The position numbers were made by a program, and so were the translations under genes. From NCBI RefSeq assembly GCF_001995255.1, contig NZ_MUZR01000008.1, positions 79,939 to 143,938 on the forward strand: a stretch of DNA of 64,000 nucleotides, given 5' to 3'. Source of the stretch: Thioalkalivibrio halophilus (lineage in GTDB: Bacteria > Pseudomonadota > Gammaproteobacteria > Ectothiorhodospirales > Ectothiorhodospiraceae). This document shows, one piece after another, positions 43,465-52,586 of the stretch. How positions within the stretch are numbered: the first letter of the stretch is position 1; each line of letters begins with the position of its first letter. The notes below the pieces were generated by a model that searched no databases, was not told where the DNA came from, and saw nothing but the letters and a program-made list of their open reading frames with translations.

Positions 43465-43499
43465 AAAAGGCCGGCACCCTTCGGGGGCGCCGGCCTTTT
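43465..43499. terminator. bidirectional terminator between clpA and infA
   Basis: An 11-bp stem AAAAGGCCGGC / GCCGGCCTTTT flanks the loop ACCCTTCGGGGGC. The A-run on one side and T-run on the other make it work for both convergent genes. Confidence 0.85.
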
Positions 43500-43524
43500 G
43501 CATGCCGGGGAGACTGTGGCGCGC

Positions 43525-43743
43525 TTACTTGTTGCGGTAGACGATGCGACCCTTGCTCAGGTCGTAGGGCGTCATCTGCACGATGACCTTGTCGCCGCGC
43601 AGGATCCGGATATAGTGCTTGCGCATCTTCCCGGAGATGTGCGCGGTGACCGTGTGCCCGTTCTCGAGCTCCACCCGGAAGGTGGTGTTGGGGAGCGTCT
43701 CGACGACGGTTCCTTCGAGCTCGATTTCGTCTTCCTTCGCCAT
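43525..43743 (-). CDS. infA: translation initiation factor IF-1
   Basis: A 72-residue S1-like OB-fold protein starting [19 protein letters not shown], nearly invariant among gammaproteobacteria. It binds the 30S A-site during initiation. GAGGAAC lies before ATG 43743; the longer in-frame extension to 43791 is rejected. It converges on clpA, as in E. coli. Confidence 0.98.
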   Translation of the reverse strand: MAKEDEIELEGTVVETLPNTTFRVELENGHTVTAHISGKMRKHYIRILRGDKVIVQMTPYDLSKGRIVYRNK

Positions 43744-43776
43744 GCAGTTCCTCGCGTAATGAATCAGGGTTGCGAC

Positions 43777-43804
43777 ATTATGCGGATGCATGGATGGAAC
43801 TCAA
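43777..43804 (-). promoter_or_regulatory. sigma-70 promoter for infA
   Basis: On the minus strand TTGAGT (43804-43799) and CATAAT (43782-43777) are separated by 16 bp, ending 33 bases before the infA start. Confidence 0.55.
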
Positions 43805-43858
43805 GGGAAACTCCCGGTTTTTCGTTCGATGGACACGAAACCGGTCGCGTTTCGGGGT

Positions 43859-43887
43859 TTGCCGGGGCCGGCATCAGCGCCTAAACT
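43859..43887 (+). promoter_or_regulatory. sigma-70 promoter for the fabD operon
   Basis: TTGCCG (43859-43864) and TAAACT (43882-43887) have a 17-bp spacer, 39 bases before the fabD ATG. It would drive fabD-fabG and perhaps more, compensating for the separation from plsX-fabH. Confidence 0.5.
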
Positions 43888-43926
43888 ACGCCCGCTTTCT
43901 CATCCAGTGAATTTCGGACACGAACC

Positions 43927-44871
43927 ATGACAGTTTCCTGGGCAGCGGTTTTTCCGGGACAGGGGTCCCAGTCGGTGGGCATGCTCGCCGATGTCGGTGA
44001 TGAATTCGCCGTGGTACGCGATACCTTTCAGGAAGCCTCGGACTGCCTGGACGCCGACCTGTGGAGCCTGGTTCAGCACGGACCGGCGGAACAGCTTGAC
44101 GAGACCCGCTGGACCCAGCCCGTGATGCTGGCGGCTGGCGTGGCCTGCTGGCGGATGCTGCGTGAACAGGGGGTTCCGGAGCCCATGGCGGTGGCCGGAC
44201 ACAGCCTGGGCGAATACAGCGCCCTGGTGGCGGCCGGGGCCCTGCGGTTTCCGGATGCCGTTAGTCTGGTCGCGGAGCGCGCCCGGGCCATGCAGGAGGC
44301 CGTGCCCGCAGGCGAGGGGGGCATGGCCGCGATCCTTGGCCTGGAGGATGCCGACGTGATCGCCCTGTGCGAGGCACAGGCCGAGGGCGACACCCTGGAG
44401 GCAGTGAACTTCAATGCACCGGGACAGGTGGTGATCGCCGGCACGGCCGGGGCCGTGGACCGCGCGGTGTCGGCGGCTCGCGATGCGGGCGCCAAACGGG
44501 CGCTGAAGCTGCCGGTGTCGGTCCCTTCCCACTGTGCGTTGATGCGCCCGGCGGCCGAACGTCTGCAGGCGGCGCTGGACACCGCCGAATTCCGTGCCCC
44601 GCAGATTCCCGTGTGGCAGAACGCGACCGCCGCACCGGCGAGCGACGTGGACAGCCTGAAGACCCGACTGGCGGAGCAGCTCTACCGCCCGGTCCGCTGG
44701 GTCGAAACCGTTCAGGGGCTGCGCGATGCCGGCGCCGGGGTGCAGGTGGAATGTGGCCCCGGTCGGGTGCTGACCGGGCTGGCGAAACGCATCGACCGTT
44801 CGATTGATCATCCGGACGTGGCCGATCGGGCCACCCTGGAAAGCGTCCGTGACCGGCTGACCGCCGGCTGA
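43927..44871 (+). CDS. fabD: malonyl-CoA:ACP transacylase
   Basis: A 314-residue transacylase loading malonyl onto ACP. The start AAVFPGQGSQSVGM and the nucleophile elbow GHSLGEY with Ser93 are diagnostic; the partner His is in VPSHCALM near residue 200. It is first in fabD-fabG-acpP-fabF. In many relatives fabH precedes it directly; here infA does, on the other strand. Confidence 0.97.
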   Translation: MTVSWAAVFPGQGSQSVGMLADVGDEFAVVRDTFQEASDCLDADLWSLVQHGPAEQLDETRWTQPVMLAAGVACWRMLREQGVPEPMAVAGHSLGEYSALVAAGALRFPDAVSLVAERARAMQEAVPAGEGGMAAILGLEDADVIALCEAQAEGDTLEAVNFNAPGQVVIAGTAGAVDRAVSAARDAGAKRALKLPVSVPSHCALMRPAAERLQAALDTAEFRAPQIPVWQNATAAPASDVDSLKTRLAEQLYRPVRWVETVQGLRDAGAGVQVECGPGRVLTGLAKRIDRSIDHPDVADRATLESVRDRLTAG

Positions 44872-44902
44872 CGCCCATTTCCCAACAGCAAGGAAACCGT
44901 TG

Positions 44903-45640
44903 ATGTCGGAAAACCAACGAATCGCTCTCGTGACCGGGGCGAGCCGCGGCATTGGCGCGGCCATCGCCCGCCGTCTGGCGGAACAGGGCATGCAGGTGGT
45001 GGGCACCGCCACCAGCGACGCCGGCGCCGGCCGGATCTCGGAGGCCCTGGCCCCCTGGGGCGGCCGCGGTGTCGCCATGGACGTCACCGATGCCGAATCG
45101 GTCAGGACCGCGCTGGAGGACATTCAGGCGACCGAGGGCGGCATCGAGGTGCTGGTGAACAACGCGGGCATCACCCGCGACAACCTTTTTATGCGCCTGA
45201 AGGACGAGGACTGGGATGCGGTGATCGACACCAATCTGACCGCGGCCGCTCGACTCACGCAGAAGGTCATCAAGGGCATGATGAAGGCCCGCCGCGGGCG
45301 GGTTGTGCTGATCGGCTCGGTGGTCGGGACGGCCGGGAATGCGGGACAGACCAACTACGCCGCCGCCAAGGCCGGGCTGGCCGGCTTCGCCCGCTCCCTG
45401 GCGCGCGAGGTGGGCGCCCGCAATATCACGGTCAACACGGTGGCCCCCGGATTCATCGACACTGACATGACGCGCGAGCTGGACGAGGCGACGCGCGAAC
45501 GGCTGCTGGGCGAGATCCCGCTGGGCCGTCTGGGTGACGCCGAGGAAGTGGCGGCGGCGGTGGGCTTTCTGGCGTCCGACGAGGCCGGTTACATTACCGG
45601 CGAGACCCTGCACGTCAACGGCGGCATGTTCATGCACTGA
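44903..45640 (+). CDS. fabG: 3-oxoacyl-ACP reductase FabG
   Basis: A 245-residue short-chain dehydrogenase reducing 3-ketoacyl-ACP with NADPH. The cofactor loop TGASRGIG, NNAG, and the YAAAK catalytic pair are intact, as is the C-terminal substrate region NGGMFMH. ATG 44903 is preferred to the adjacent TTG 44900; AAGGAAA lies upstream. It sits 31 bp after fabD. Confidence 0.97.
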   Translation: MSENQRIALVTGASRGIGAAIARRLAEQGMQVVGTATSDAGAGRISEALAPWGGRGVAMDVTDAESVRTALEDIQATEGGIEVLVNNAGITRDNLFMRLKDEDWDAVIDTNLTAAARLTQKVIKGMMKARRGRVVLIGSVVGTAGNAGQTNYAAAKAGLAGFARSLAREVGARNITVNTVAPGFIDTDMTRELDEATRERLLGEIPLGRLGDAEEVAAAVGFLASDEAGYITGETLHVNGGMFMH

Positions 45641-45767
45641 TTCATGCACTGAGCCGCGGGCCCGTTACGCGGAGTCCTCCGCCGGGGTTGTGGATCACGG
45701 CGGTGCTTTTCAATAGAATGGCGGACCTTTACCGGACCCGCCTCATATCCAAGGGGATGTTTCAACC

Positions 45768-46007
45768 ATGAGCAGCATTGAAGAACGCGTCAAGAAAATC
45801 GTTGTCGAGCAGCTGGGAGTCAAGGAAGAGGATGTCACGAACGCCGCCGCTTTCGTCGACGATCTGGGCGCGGATTCGCTTGACACCGTCGAACTCGTGA
45901 TGGCGCTCGAGGAGGAATTCGAAACGGAAATCCCCGACGAGCAGGCCGAAAAGATCACCACCGTGCAGCAGGCGATCGACTACATCAACGAGCACGCCAA
46001 GGACTGA
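45768..46007 (+). CDS. acpP: acyl carrier protein
   Basis: A 79-residue acidic ACP. The phosphopantetheine site is Ser37 in [18 protein letters not shown]. It carries growing acyl chains for Fab enzymes and for PlsX. A 127-bp gap after fabG, containing a TAGAAT box at 45714, suggests its own promoter, as in E. coli, where acpP is expressed far above its neighbours. Confidence 0.98.
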   Translation: MSSIEERVKKIVVEQLGVKEEDVTNAAAFVDDLGADSLDTVELVMALEEEFETEIPDEQAEKITTVQQAIDYINEHAKD

Positions 46008-46098
46008 TCGGGTCCATGGTCGCGGCGAGGGGCGCGCCAACACGGCGCGTCCCCCTCTTCGCCGTCCGCGTGCAGCCGTCTTTCGAGGGAGAAAATCA

Positions 46099-47337
46099 TT
46101 GGCTAAGCGACGTGTTGTGGTCACCGGCCTCGGCATCGTGTCCCCGGTCGGATCCACTATCGACCAGGCCTGGTCCAGCATCAAGGCCGGGAAGAGCGGG
46201 ATCACGCCCATCGACGTGTTCGATGCCTCGGACATGCCGGTCAAGATTTCCGGCGCGGTGCGGGACTTCAATGCCAATGACTATGTCCCGGTCAAGGACC
46301 AGAAGAAGATGGACACCTTTGTCATCTATGGTCTGGCGGCGGGACTCCAGGCCCTGGATGATGCCGGGCTGTCCGCGGACAGTTCCGATCCGGAGCGGAT
46401 CGGGGTCGCGATTGGCTCCGGCATCGGGGGGCTGCCCTACATCGAGCGTTCCTACGGTGCCTACCTGAAGGGCGGGGCCCGCAAGATCTCTCCGTTCTTC
46501 GTCCCCAGCGCCATCATCAACATGGTGGCGGGGAATCTCTCCATCATGCGGGGACTGGAGGGGCCGAACATCTCCATCGTCTCCGCCTGTGCCACCGGCA
46601 CCCACAACATCGGTGACGCCGCGCGCATGATCGCCTATGGCGATGCCGACGCGATGGTTGCGGGCGGGGCCGAGATGGCCACCACGCCGCTGGGCATCGG
46701 CGGCTTTGCCGCGGCGCGCGCGCTGTCGACCCGCAACGACGATCCCGCCCGCGCCTCGCGGCCATGGGACGCCGACCGGGACGGTTTCGTACTCAGTGAC
46801 GGGGCCGGGGTGATGGTCCTGGAGGAGTACGAACACGCGAAGGCCCGCGGCGCGAACATCTACTGCGAGATCGGCGGCTTCGCCTGGAATTCCGATGCCC
46901 ATCACATGACCCAGCCGGTCGAGGATGGCAGCGGGGCATCCAAGTGCATGGTCCGGGCCATGAAAGACGCGGGCGTTGAGCCGGAGGAAGTGGGGTACGT
47001 GAACGCCCACGGAACCTCTACCCCGGCCGGGGATCTGGCCGAGACCGAGGGGCTCAAGCGGACCTTCGGCGATCATGCGAAGAACCTTCTGGTCAATTCG
47101 ACCAAGTCCATGACCGGGCACCTGCTGGGTGCCGCGGGCGGGATCGAGGCTGTGTTTACCGCGCTGGCCCTGCGTGATCAGGTCTCGCCGCCAACCATCA
47201 ACCTGGACAATCCGGGTGAGGGCTGCGATCTGGATTATGTCGCCAACGAGGCCCGTGACATGAACACCCGCGTGGCCCTGTCCAACTCCTTTGGATTCGG
47301 CGGCACCAACGGAACCCTGGTGTTCCGCGCCATCTGA
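46099..47337 (+). CDS. fabF: beta-ketoacyl-ACP synthase II
   Basis: A 412-residue condensing enzyme. Cys164 in SACATGTH is the nucleophile and the two His residues are in NAHGTSTP and GHLLGAAG. FabF elongates and controls the C16:1/C18:1 balance with temperature. The start is TTG 46099, preceded by GAGGGAG; no nearby ATG fits the conserved [11 protein letters not shown] start. Confidence 0.97.
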   Translation: MAKRRVVVTGLGIVSPVGSTIDQAWSSIKAGKSGITPIDVFDASDMPVKISGAVRDFNANDYVPVKDQKKMDTFVIYGLAAGLQALDDAGLSADSSDPERIGVAIGSGIGGLPYIERSYGAYLKGGARKISPFFVPSAIINMVAGNLSIMRGLEGPNISIVSACATGTHNIGDAARMIAYGDADAMVAGGAEMATTPLGIGGFAAARALSTRNDDPARASRPWDADRDGFVLSDGAGVMVLEEYEHAKARGANIYCEIGGFAWNSDAHHMTQPVEDGSGASKCMVRAMKDAGVEPEEVGYVNAHGTSTPAGDLAETEGLKRTFGDHAKNLLVNSTKSMTGHLLGAAGGIEAVFTALALRDQVSPPTINLDNPGEGCDLDYVANEARDMNTRVALSNSFGFGGTNGTLVFRAI

Positions 47338-47355
47338 CGCCGGCCTCGCGCGGGC

Positions 47356-48711
47356 ATGGCCGTCGAAAGGCTGCCCTCGGGGATCGATCTGGCGGTCCTC
47401 GCAGGGCGTTTCCCCCAGCGTTATCCGCATCTGCTGGAGTCGGCCCTGATCGGGCAGGCGCCGGCGCGCTTTTCCATCCTGTTTGCGTTCCCCGGGCGCA
47501 CGCTGGATGCCGGCGATGGTGACGCATTGCTGGCGGCGGCCGATGTCGATCTGGGGTGTCCGCCGACCGCGTGCATGCCAGCCCCCGAACATGCCCATCT
47601 GCCGTTCTTCGGTGGCTGGTTCCTGTATGTGGGCTACGAATTCGCCTGGCACCTGGAGCCCGCGCTGGGGCGCTTTGCACCGGATCCATGGTTGCCGACG
47701 GCCGTTGCGACGCGGTTTCCTGCCGCGCTGATCCGCGATCATCACGAAGGAGTCACCTGGTGGGTGGATTCCGAGGCTGATCGCGCGCGGCGCGAGCAGC
47801 TGGAGGCCGACCTGGCGGCGGTGGCAACGGACGCGGCGGCGGGCCCGGGGGGCGGCGACCTGCCGGTGCTGCAGATCGAGGAGGACGATCCCGAATATTA
47901 CCGCGCGGCGGTGCGCGGGGCGCTGGAGTACATCCGCGCCGGGGATACCTTCCAGGCCAACCTGTCACGCGAATGGCACGCTCGTGCCGACCGGTCCCTG
48001 GATACCGGCGAGCTCTATCGGCGCCTGCGGGGTGCCAACGCTGCGCCGTTTGCGGCCTGGTTGCGGCTGCCGGGAGCGGAGGTGATCAGCTCCTCGCCGG
48101 AACGCCTGGTGTCGGCTCAGGAAGGCGTCGCCGAAACCCGGCCGATCGCCGGCACCCGTCGGCGCGACCCGGATGCGCACGCCGACCGTGAGCTTTATGG
48201 CGAACTGGAGGTCAACCTCAAGGAACGCGCCGAGCACATCATGCTGGTGGACCTGGAACGCAACGATCTGGGCCGCGTGGCATGTACCGGCAGCGTGCGG
48301 GTCGCCGAGCTGATGACCATTGAGAGCTACCGCCGGGTCCACCACATCGTGTCCAGCATCACGGCACGGCTGCGGCCGGGGACGCGCGCGGAAGAACTGC
48401 TGCGCTCGACCTTCCCGGGCGGGACCATCACCGGATGCCCCAAGATCCGCTCCATGCAGGTAATCCAGGAACTGGAGGGCCGAGTGCCGCGCGGGGCCTA
48501 CACCGGATCCTGTGGTTATGTCAGTGATCACGGTCGCATGGATACCAATATCCTGATCCGTACCCTGGTGGTGCGGGACCGGGAACTGCGGTTTCGCGCC
48601 GGCGCCGGGATCGTCGCCGATTCGGATCCCGACCAGGAGCTCGAGGAGACCCGGCACAAGGCGCGCGGTCTGCTGGATGCGCTGGGTACGGATGTGGAGC
48701 GGGGGGGGTGA
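47356..48711 (+). CDS. pabB: aminodeoxychorismate synthase component I
   Basis: A 451-residue chorismate-binding enzyme making 4-amino-4-deoxychorismate for folate. The signature region GSCGYVSDHGRMDTNILIRT and the earlier PGGTITGCPKIRSMQVI are intact. The glutamine amidotransferase partner PabA is not in the window. Its TGA overlaps the pabC GTG, directly after a run of eight G. Confidence 0.93.
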   Translation: MAVERLPSGIDLAVLAGRFPQRYPHLLESALIGQAPARFSILFAFPGRTLDAGDGDALLAAADVDLGCPPTACMPAPEHAHLPFFGGWFLYVGYEFAWHLEPALGRFAPDPWLPTAVATRFPAALIRDHHEGVTWWVDSEADRARREQLEADLAAVATDAAAGPGGGDLPVLQIEEDDPEYYRAAVRGALEYIRAGDTFQANLSREWHARADRSLDTGELYRRLRGANAAPFAAWLRLPGAEVISSSPERLVSAQEGVAETRPIAGTRRRDPDAHADRELYGELEVNLKERAEHIMLVDLERNDLGRVACTGSVRVAELMTIESYRRVHHIVSSITARLRPGTRAEELLRSTFPGGTITGCPKIRSMQVIQELEGRVPRGAYTGSCGYVSDHGRMDTNILIRTLVVRDRELRFRAGAGIVADSDPDQELEETRHKARGLLDALGTDVERGG

Positions 48712-49514
48712 GTCGGGCGAACGATGGCTCCGGATCGGAGGTGACGGCCGACGATCGGGGCCTGCTGCTGGGCGACGGGCTGTTCGAGACGGTACTGGTA
48801 CGCCAGCGGCATGCCTGCCTGTGGGCGTGGCATCGGGCGCGCCTCGAGCTGGGGCTGCAGCGCCTGGGGTTCCCCGCGCAGGACCCGGAGTGGCTGCGCG
48901 GGGAGATCGAGGCGGCGGCGGGGCCGGGCGAACGGCTGGTGCGTCTTACCCTGACCCGGGGCCGCGGCCCGCGAGGCTATGCGCCTCCGGCGGAGCCAGC
49001 GGTCACCCGGCTGGTCAGTGCCGGGCCGGAGATGTCGCGGCCGGACCCGGCAGGGGCGACGCCGCTGCGCATCGGGTTTTCGACGATACCGGCCAGCGTC
49101 AATCCGGCCCTCGGCGGGATCAAGCACCTGGGACGCCTGGATAACGTGCTGGCGCGCATGCACTGGCGCGAGGGAGAGGATGAGGCGATCCTGCGGGACG
49201 CCGCCGGTCGGATTACCTGTGCCACGCAGGGGAACCTGTGGTTGCGCGAGGGGACTCACCTCGTGACACCGCCGGTTGACGAGGCCGGAATCGCCGGCAC
49301 GCGACGTGCCTGGGTGCTGGAGAAGGCCGAGGAATTTGGTGTCAGCACCGAGGTCGCCTGGCCGACGTACGAGCGTCTGCAGGCCGCCGACGGACTGTAT
49401 GTGAGCAACGCGCGGCTGGGGCTGGCCGCGGGCGTGTTGATCGGGGGCGGGGCGGCGAGGACCGAGCCTGCTGCCTTGCAGGCGCTCAGGAGGGCACTGC
49501 ATGAAGCGGATTAG
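48708..49514 (+). CDS. pabC: aminodeoxychorismate lyase
   Basis: A 268-residue class IV PLP enzyme releasing 4-aminobenzoate and pyruvate. LLLGDGLFETVLV and the PLP lysine in GGIKHLGRLDNVLA are typical. GTG 48708 overlaps the pabB stop (GTGA). It overlaps mltG by 14 bp. The order pabC-mltG-tmk-holB is the E. coli order. Confidence 0.93.
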   Translation: MSRANDGSGSEVTADDRGLLLGDGLFETVLVRQRHACLWAWHRARLELGLQRLGFPAQDPEWLRGEIEAAAGPGERLVRLTLTRGRGPRGYAPPAEPAVTRLVSAGPEMSRPDPAGATPLRIGFSTIPASVNPALGGIKHLGRLDNVLARMHWREGEDEAILRDAAGRITCATQGNLWLREGTHLVTPPVDEAGIAGTRRAWVLEKAEEFGVSTEVAWPTYERLQAADGLYVSNARLGLAAGVLIGGGAARTEPAALQALRRALHEAD

Positions 49515-50544
49515 GAAGATCATGGCATTGGCGGGCGTACTGACGCTCTTGGCGGTTGCGGCCGGGGCGCTGTGGCTGGCCGACTGGTATCGGGCCCAGC
49601 TGGAACGCCCGCTGGCCCTGGAGGAGCCGCAGCGCTTCGAGCTGCAGCCGGGGACCGGTCTGCGCAGCCTCAGCCGGGAGTTCGAACGCCGCGGCTGGGT
49701 GGAGTCGGCGCGGGTGGTCGAGGTGTATGCCCGGCGACAGGGTGTGGCGGGCCGGCTCCAGGCCGGCGAGTACGCGGTGGATGCCGGGATGACCCCGGCG
49801 GACCTGGTGCAGGCCATGGCACGTGGCGACGTGGTGCGGCACCGTCTGACACTGCCGGAAGGCTGGACCGTGCGCCAGGCACTCGCCGCGGTGCGCCGGC
49901 ATGATGAACTGGACCCGCCGGCGGAATCGGTGGGTGTCCACAATCTGCCGGATGTCCTGGGCCTCGACGACATCGAGCACCCCGAAGGCTGGTTCCTGCC
50001 GGATACGTATTTCTTCGGCTCCGGGACCGACTCGCTGGACGTCCTGCGGCGGGCCCACGAGGCGATGCGGGCCACGCTGGATGCGGCCTGGGCGGGGCGT
50101 TCCGAGGATCTGCCGCTGGAGGAGCCGTACGAGTTGCTGATCCTGGCCTCGATCGTGGAACGCGAGACCGGGCGCGGCGACGAGCGTGACCGGGTGGCCG
50201 CCGTGTTCGTGAATCGCCTGCGCGAGGGGATGCGGCTGCAGACCGATCCCACGCTGCTGTATGTGCAGGAGACCGGCGTGCAACGACTGACGGGCGCGGA
50301 GCTGGAGCGGGATCATCCGTACAACACCTATACCCGGGCAGGGCTTCCGCCGACGCCCATCGCACTGCCGGGCCGGGCCGCCATCGAAGCGGCCGCGCGG
50401 CCGGCGGACACCCGGGAGTTCTTTTTTGTCTCGCGCAATGATGGCAGCCACCATTTTTCCGAGACCTATCGCGAACATCGCGAGGCCGTGATTCGCTATC
50501 AGCTGGATGGCGACGCGAGCCGCTACGGCCGAAGGGGACGTTGA
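49501..50544 (+). CDS. mltG: endolytic murein transglycosylase MltG
   Basis: A 347-residue inner-membrane enzyme with an N-terminal TM (residues 7-27), a LysM-like segment and the catalytic domain carrying ASIVERETG with the essential Glu, near residue 220. It cuts nascent glycan strands and sets glycan length. The ATG lies inside the pabC end. Confidence 0.95.
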   Translation: MKRIRKIMALAGVLTLLAVAAGALWLADWYRAQLERPLALEEPQRFELQPGTGLRSLSREFERRGWVESARVVEVYARRQGVAGRLQAGEYAVDAGMTPADLVQAMARGDVVRHRLTLPEGWTVRQALAAVRRHDELDPPAESVGVHNLPDVLGLDDIEHPEGWFLPDTYFFGSGTDSLDVLRRAHEAMRATLDAAWAGRSEDLPLEEPYELLILASIVERETGRGDERDRVAAVFVNRLREGMRLQTDPTLLYVQETGVQRLTGAELERDHPYNTYTRAGLPPTPIALPGRAAIEAAARPADTREFFFVSRNDGSHHFSETYREHREAVIRYQLDGDASRYGRRGR

Positions 50545-51179
50545 TGACCGGGCGATTTTTGACCCTCGAGGGCATAGAAGGGGCCGGCAAGACCACCCAG
50601 ATGGAAACCCTGGTCGCGGCGCTGGAGGCGGCCGGCCACCGAGTATGCGCGACCCGCGAACCCGGGGGCACCGGGCTGGGCGAACGCCTCCGCGGCCTGT
50701 TGCTGGATCCGGACCTGCCGCAGATGATCCCGGAGGCGGAGCTGCTGCTGATGTTCGCGGCGCGCGCGCAGCATCTCGCCGAAGTGATCCGTCCGGCCCT
50801 GGATGCGGGACAGTGGGTGGTGAGCGACCGTTTTACCGATGCGAGCTTTGCCTATCAGGGCGGAGGACGCGGGTTGGGCGACACCCGGGTTGCGGCAGTG
50901 GAGGACTGGGTGCAGGGCGATCTGCGACCGGATCTGGTGATCCTGCTGGACATCGACCCGACAACCGGGCTGGAGCGGGCCGTGCAGCGGGGACGACGGG
51001 ACCGCATCGAGCGCGAGGCGATGGATTTCTTCGAACGTGCCCGCGCGGCTTACCGGCGCCGGGCCAATGCCGAACCGCAGCGCTATCTGATGGTGGATGC
51101 CTCGGCGGATGCCGCCACCGTGGGGCAGCGGATGCTCGATGGACTGCGCTCCCGCGGTTTGCTGGAGGCGTCTACGTGA
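50544..51179 (+). CDS. tmk: thymidylate kinase
   Basis: A 211-residue dTMP kinase. Walker A EGIEGAGKTTQ begins at residue 9, the DRFTDASFAYQGGGRGL substrate loop follows, and the lid residues are intact. ATG 50544 shares a base with the mltG stop (TGATG). Normal length. Confidence 0.97.
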   Translation: MTGRFLTLEGIEGAGKTTQMETLVAALEAAGHRVCATREPGGTGLGERLRGLLLDPDLPQMIPEAELLLMFAARAQHLAEVIRPALDAGQWVVSDRFTDASFAYQGGGRGLGDTRVAAVEDWVQGDLRPDLVILLDIDPTTGLERAVQRGRRDRIEREAMDFFERARAAYRRRANAEPQRYLMVDASADAATVGQRMLDGLRSRGLLEAST

Positions 51180-52201
51180 ACGAGCCGGGCGCGGTGCCGC
51201 CGTGGCTCGCGCAGCCCTGGCAGGCGCTGGTGCTGCGCGCGGCGGCCGGGCATTTGCCCGGTGGCCTGCTGGTCACCGGCGCCGAGGGCGTGGGCAAGGG
51301 CCTGCTGGTCTCGGCCCTGCTGCAGCGCCTGTTCTGCGAAAGGGCCACGGGCACGCAGCCGGCCTGCGGGGAATGTGGCGGGTGTCGCGGTTTTCTCGGG
51401 GGCGTGCATCCGGAGCTGCACGACGTGATGCCGCCGGAGCCGGGCAAGGATATCCCGGTGGATGCCGTGCGCGAAGCCGGTGAATTCCTGGCGCTCAGCG
51501 GCTCCGGTGACTGGCGAGTGCTCTGGCTGCATCCGGCGGACGCCATGAACGCCAGTGCGGCCAATGCGCTGCTCAAGACCCTGGAAGAGCCCCCGGCGGG
51601 CGGGCTGATCGTTCTCGAGAGCGCGCGACCCTCGGCCCTGCCGGCCACCATTCGCAGCCGGTGCGAGGATCTGCATCTTCCGGCGCCGGATCTCGAGGCC
51701 GCACGTGACTGGCTGGCCGCCGGCGCGCCGGATTCTTCGGCGGTGGATGAGGCCTGGGCGGCCAGCCTCGGACGCCCGGTGGTCGCGGCCGAACTCCTGG
51801 CGGATCCCGAGCGTCACGCCGCCTGGCGACAGGAACGTGAGGCTCTGGCGGAACTGTTGCAGACACGCGAGCTGCATTCGGCGGTCACGCACCTGGCGCG
51901 CTGCAACCTGGAGACCCTGCTGCCGCGCTGGCAGGCCCTGCTGTTGTCGGCCCAGCGCTGGCTGGTGAGCGGCGAGGTGGATCGATTCGCCGCGCAGTTC
52001 CCGCCGGATCGGCTGCAGGCCTTTGCCCGTGAGCGCGGGGCGCGGGGACTGGCCTCGCTGGTCCAGGAATCGCGGCGCTGGCAGCGTCAGGCGCGCGCGC
52101 AGCTGAACCCGCAGCTGCGGCTGGAAGACATGGCGGCGGCCATGCTGCCGCAGGCGACGGCCAGTCGGCTGGCATCGCGGGGGCGCTCCGGGGCATACTG
52201 A
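51176..52201 (+). CDS. holB: DNA polymerase III subunit delta'
   Basis: A 341-residue clamp-loader subunit. VTGAEGVGKGLL resembles a Walker A but lacks the final Ser/Thr, as expected for the non-ATPase delta'. The four-Cys zinc module (FCE and CGECGGC) and ANALLKTLEEPP are present. GTG 51176 overlaps the tmk stop. It is followed by pilZ, also conserved. Confidence 0.94.
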   Translation: MNEPGAVPPWLAQPWQALVLRAAAGHLPGGLLVTGAEGVGKGLLVSALLQRLFCERATGTQPACGECGGCRGFLGGVHPELHDVMPPEPGKDIPVDAVREAGEFLALSGSGDWRVLWLHPADAMNASAANALLKTLEEPPAGGLIVLESARPSALPATIRSRCEDLHLPAPDLEAARDWLAAGAPDSSAVDEAWAASLGRPVVAAELLADPERHAAWRQEREALAELLQTRELHSAVTHLARCNLETLLPRWQALLLSAQRWLVSGEVDRFAAQFPPDRLQAFARERGARGLASLVQESRRWQRQARAQLNPQLRLEDMAAAMLPQATASRLASRGRSGAY

Positions 52202-52241
52202 GCGCCGCTGCAAAAACCACTGTGGAAATTGGGGAGGGCTC

Positions 52242-52580
52242 ATGGCCGGGCAAGGGATGCTGACCTTGGCAATCAAGGAAAAACCCGCGCTGTATGCGGC
52301 GTACATGCCCTTTGTGAGCAACGGGGGGCTGTTCATTCCCACCGACAAGTCGTACAAGCTGGGTGATCAGGTCTTCCTGCTGCTGTCGTTGCTGGAGGAC
52401 GGTGATCGCCTGCCAACGCCCTGTACGGTGGTTTGGATCACCCCGCCACGGGCCCAGGGCAATCGCCTGCGCGGTATCGGAGTCCAGTTCAACACCTCCG
52501 ACAAGGGGCAGACCCGCCGCCGGATCGAGGATCACCTGGGCGGCATGCTCAATTCGGATCGCAAAACCCACACCTTCTGA
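52242..52580 (+). CDS. pilZ: PilZ domain protein (type IV pilus biogenesis type)
   Basis: A 112-residue PilZ protein. Its position after holB is that of the P. aeruginosa founder PilZ, which is needed for type IV pili and does not bind c-di-GMP. The RxxxR motif for c-di-GMP binding is not evident at the N-terminus, in agreement. GGGGAGGG precedes the ATG. Confidence 0.88.
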   Translation: MAGQGMLTLAIKEKPALYAAYMPFVSNGGLFIPTDKSYKLGDQVFLLLSLLEDGDRLPTPCTVVWITPPRAQGNRLRGIGVQFNTSDKGQTRRRIEDHLGGMLNSDRKTHTF

Positions 52581-52586
52581 ACGGCC

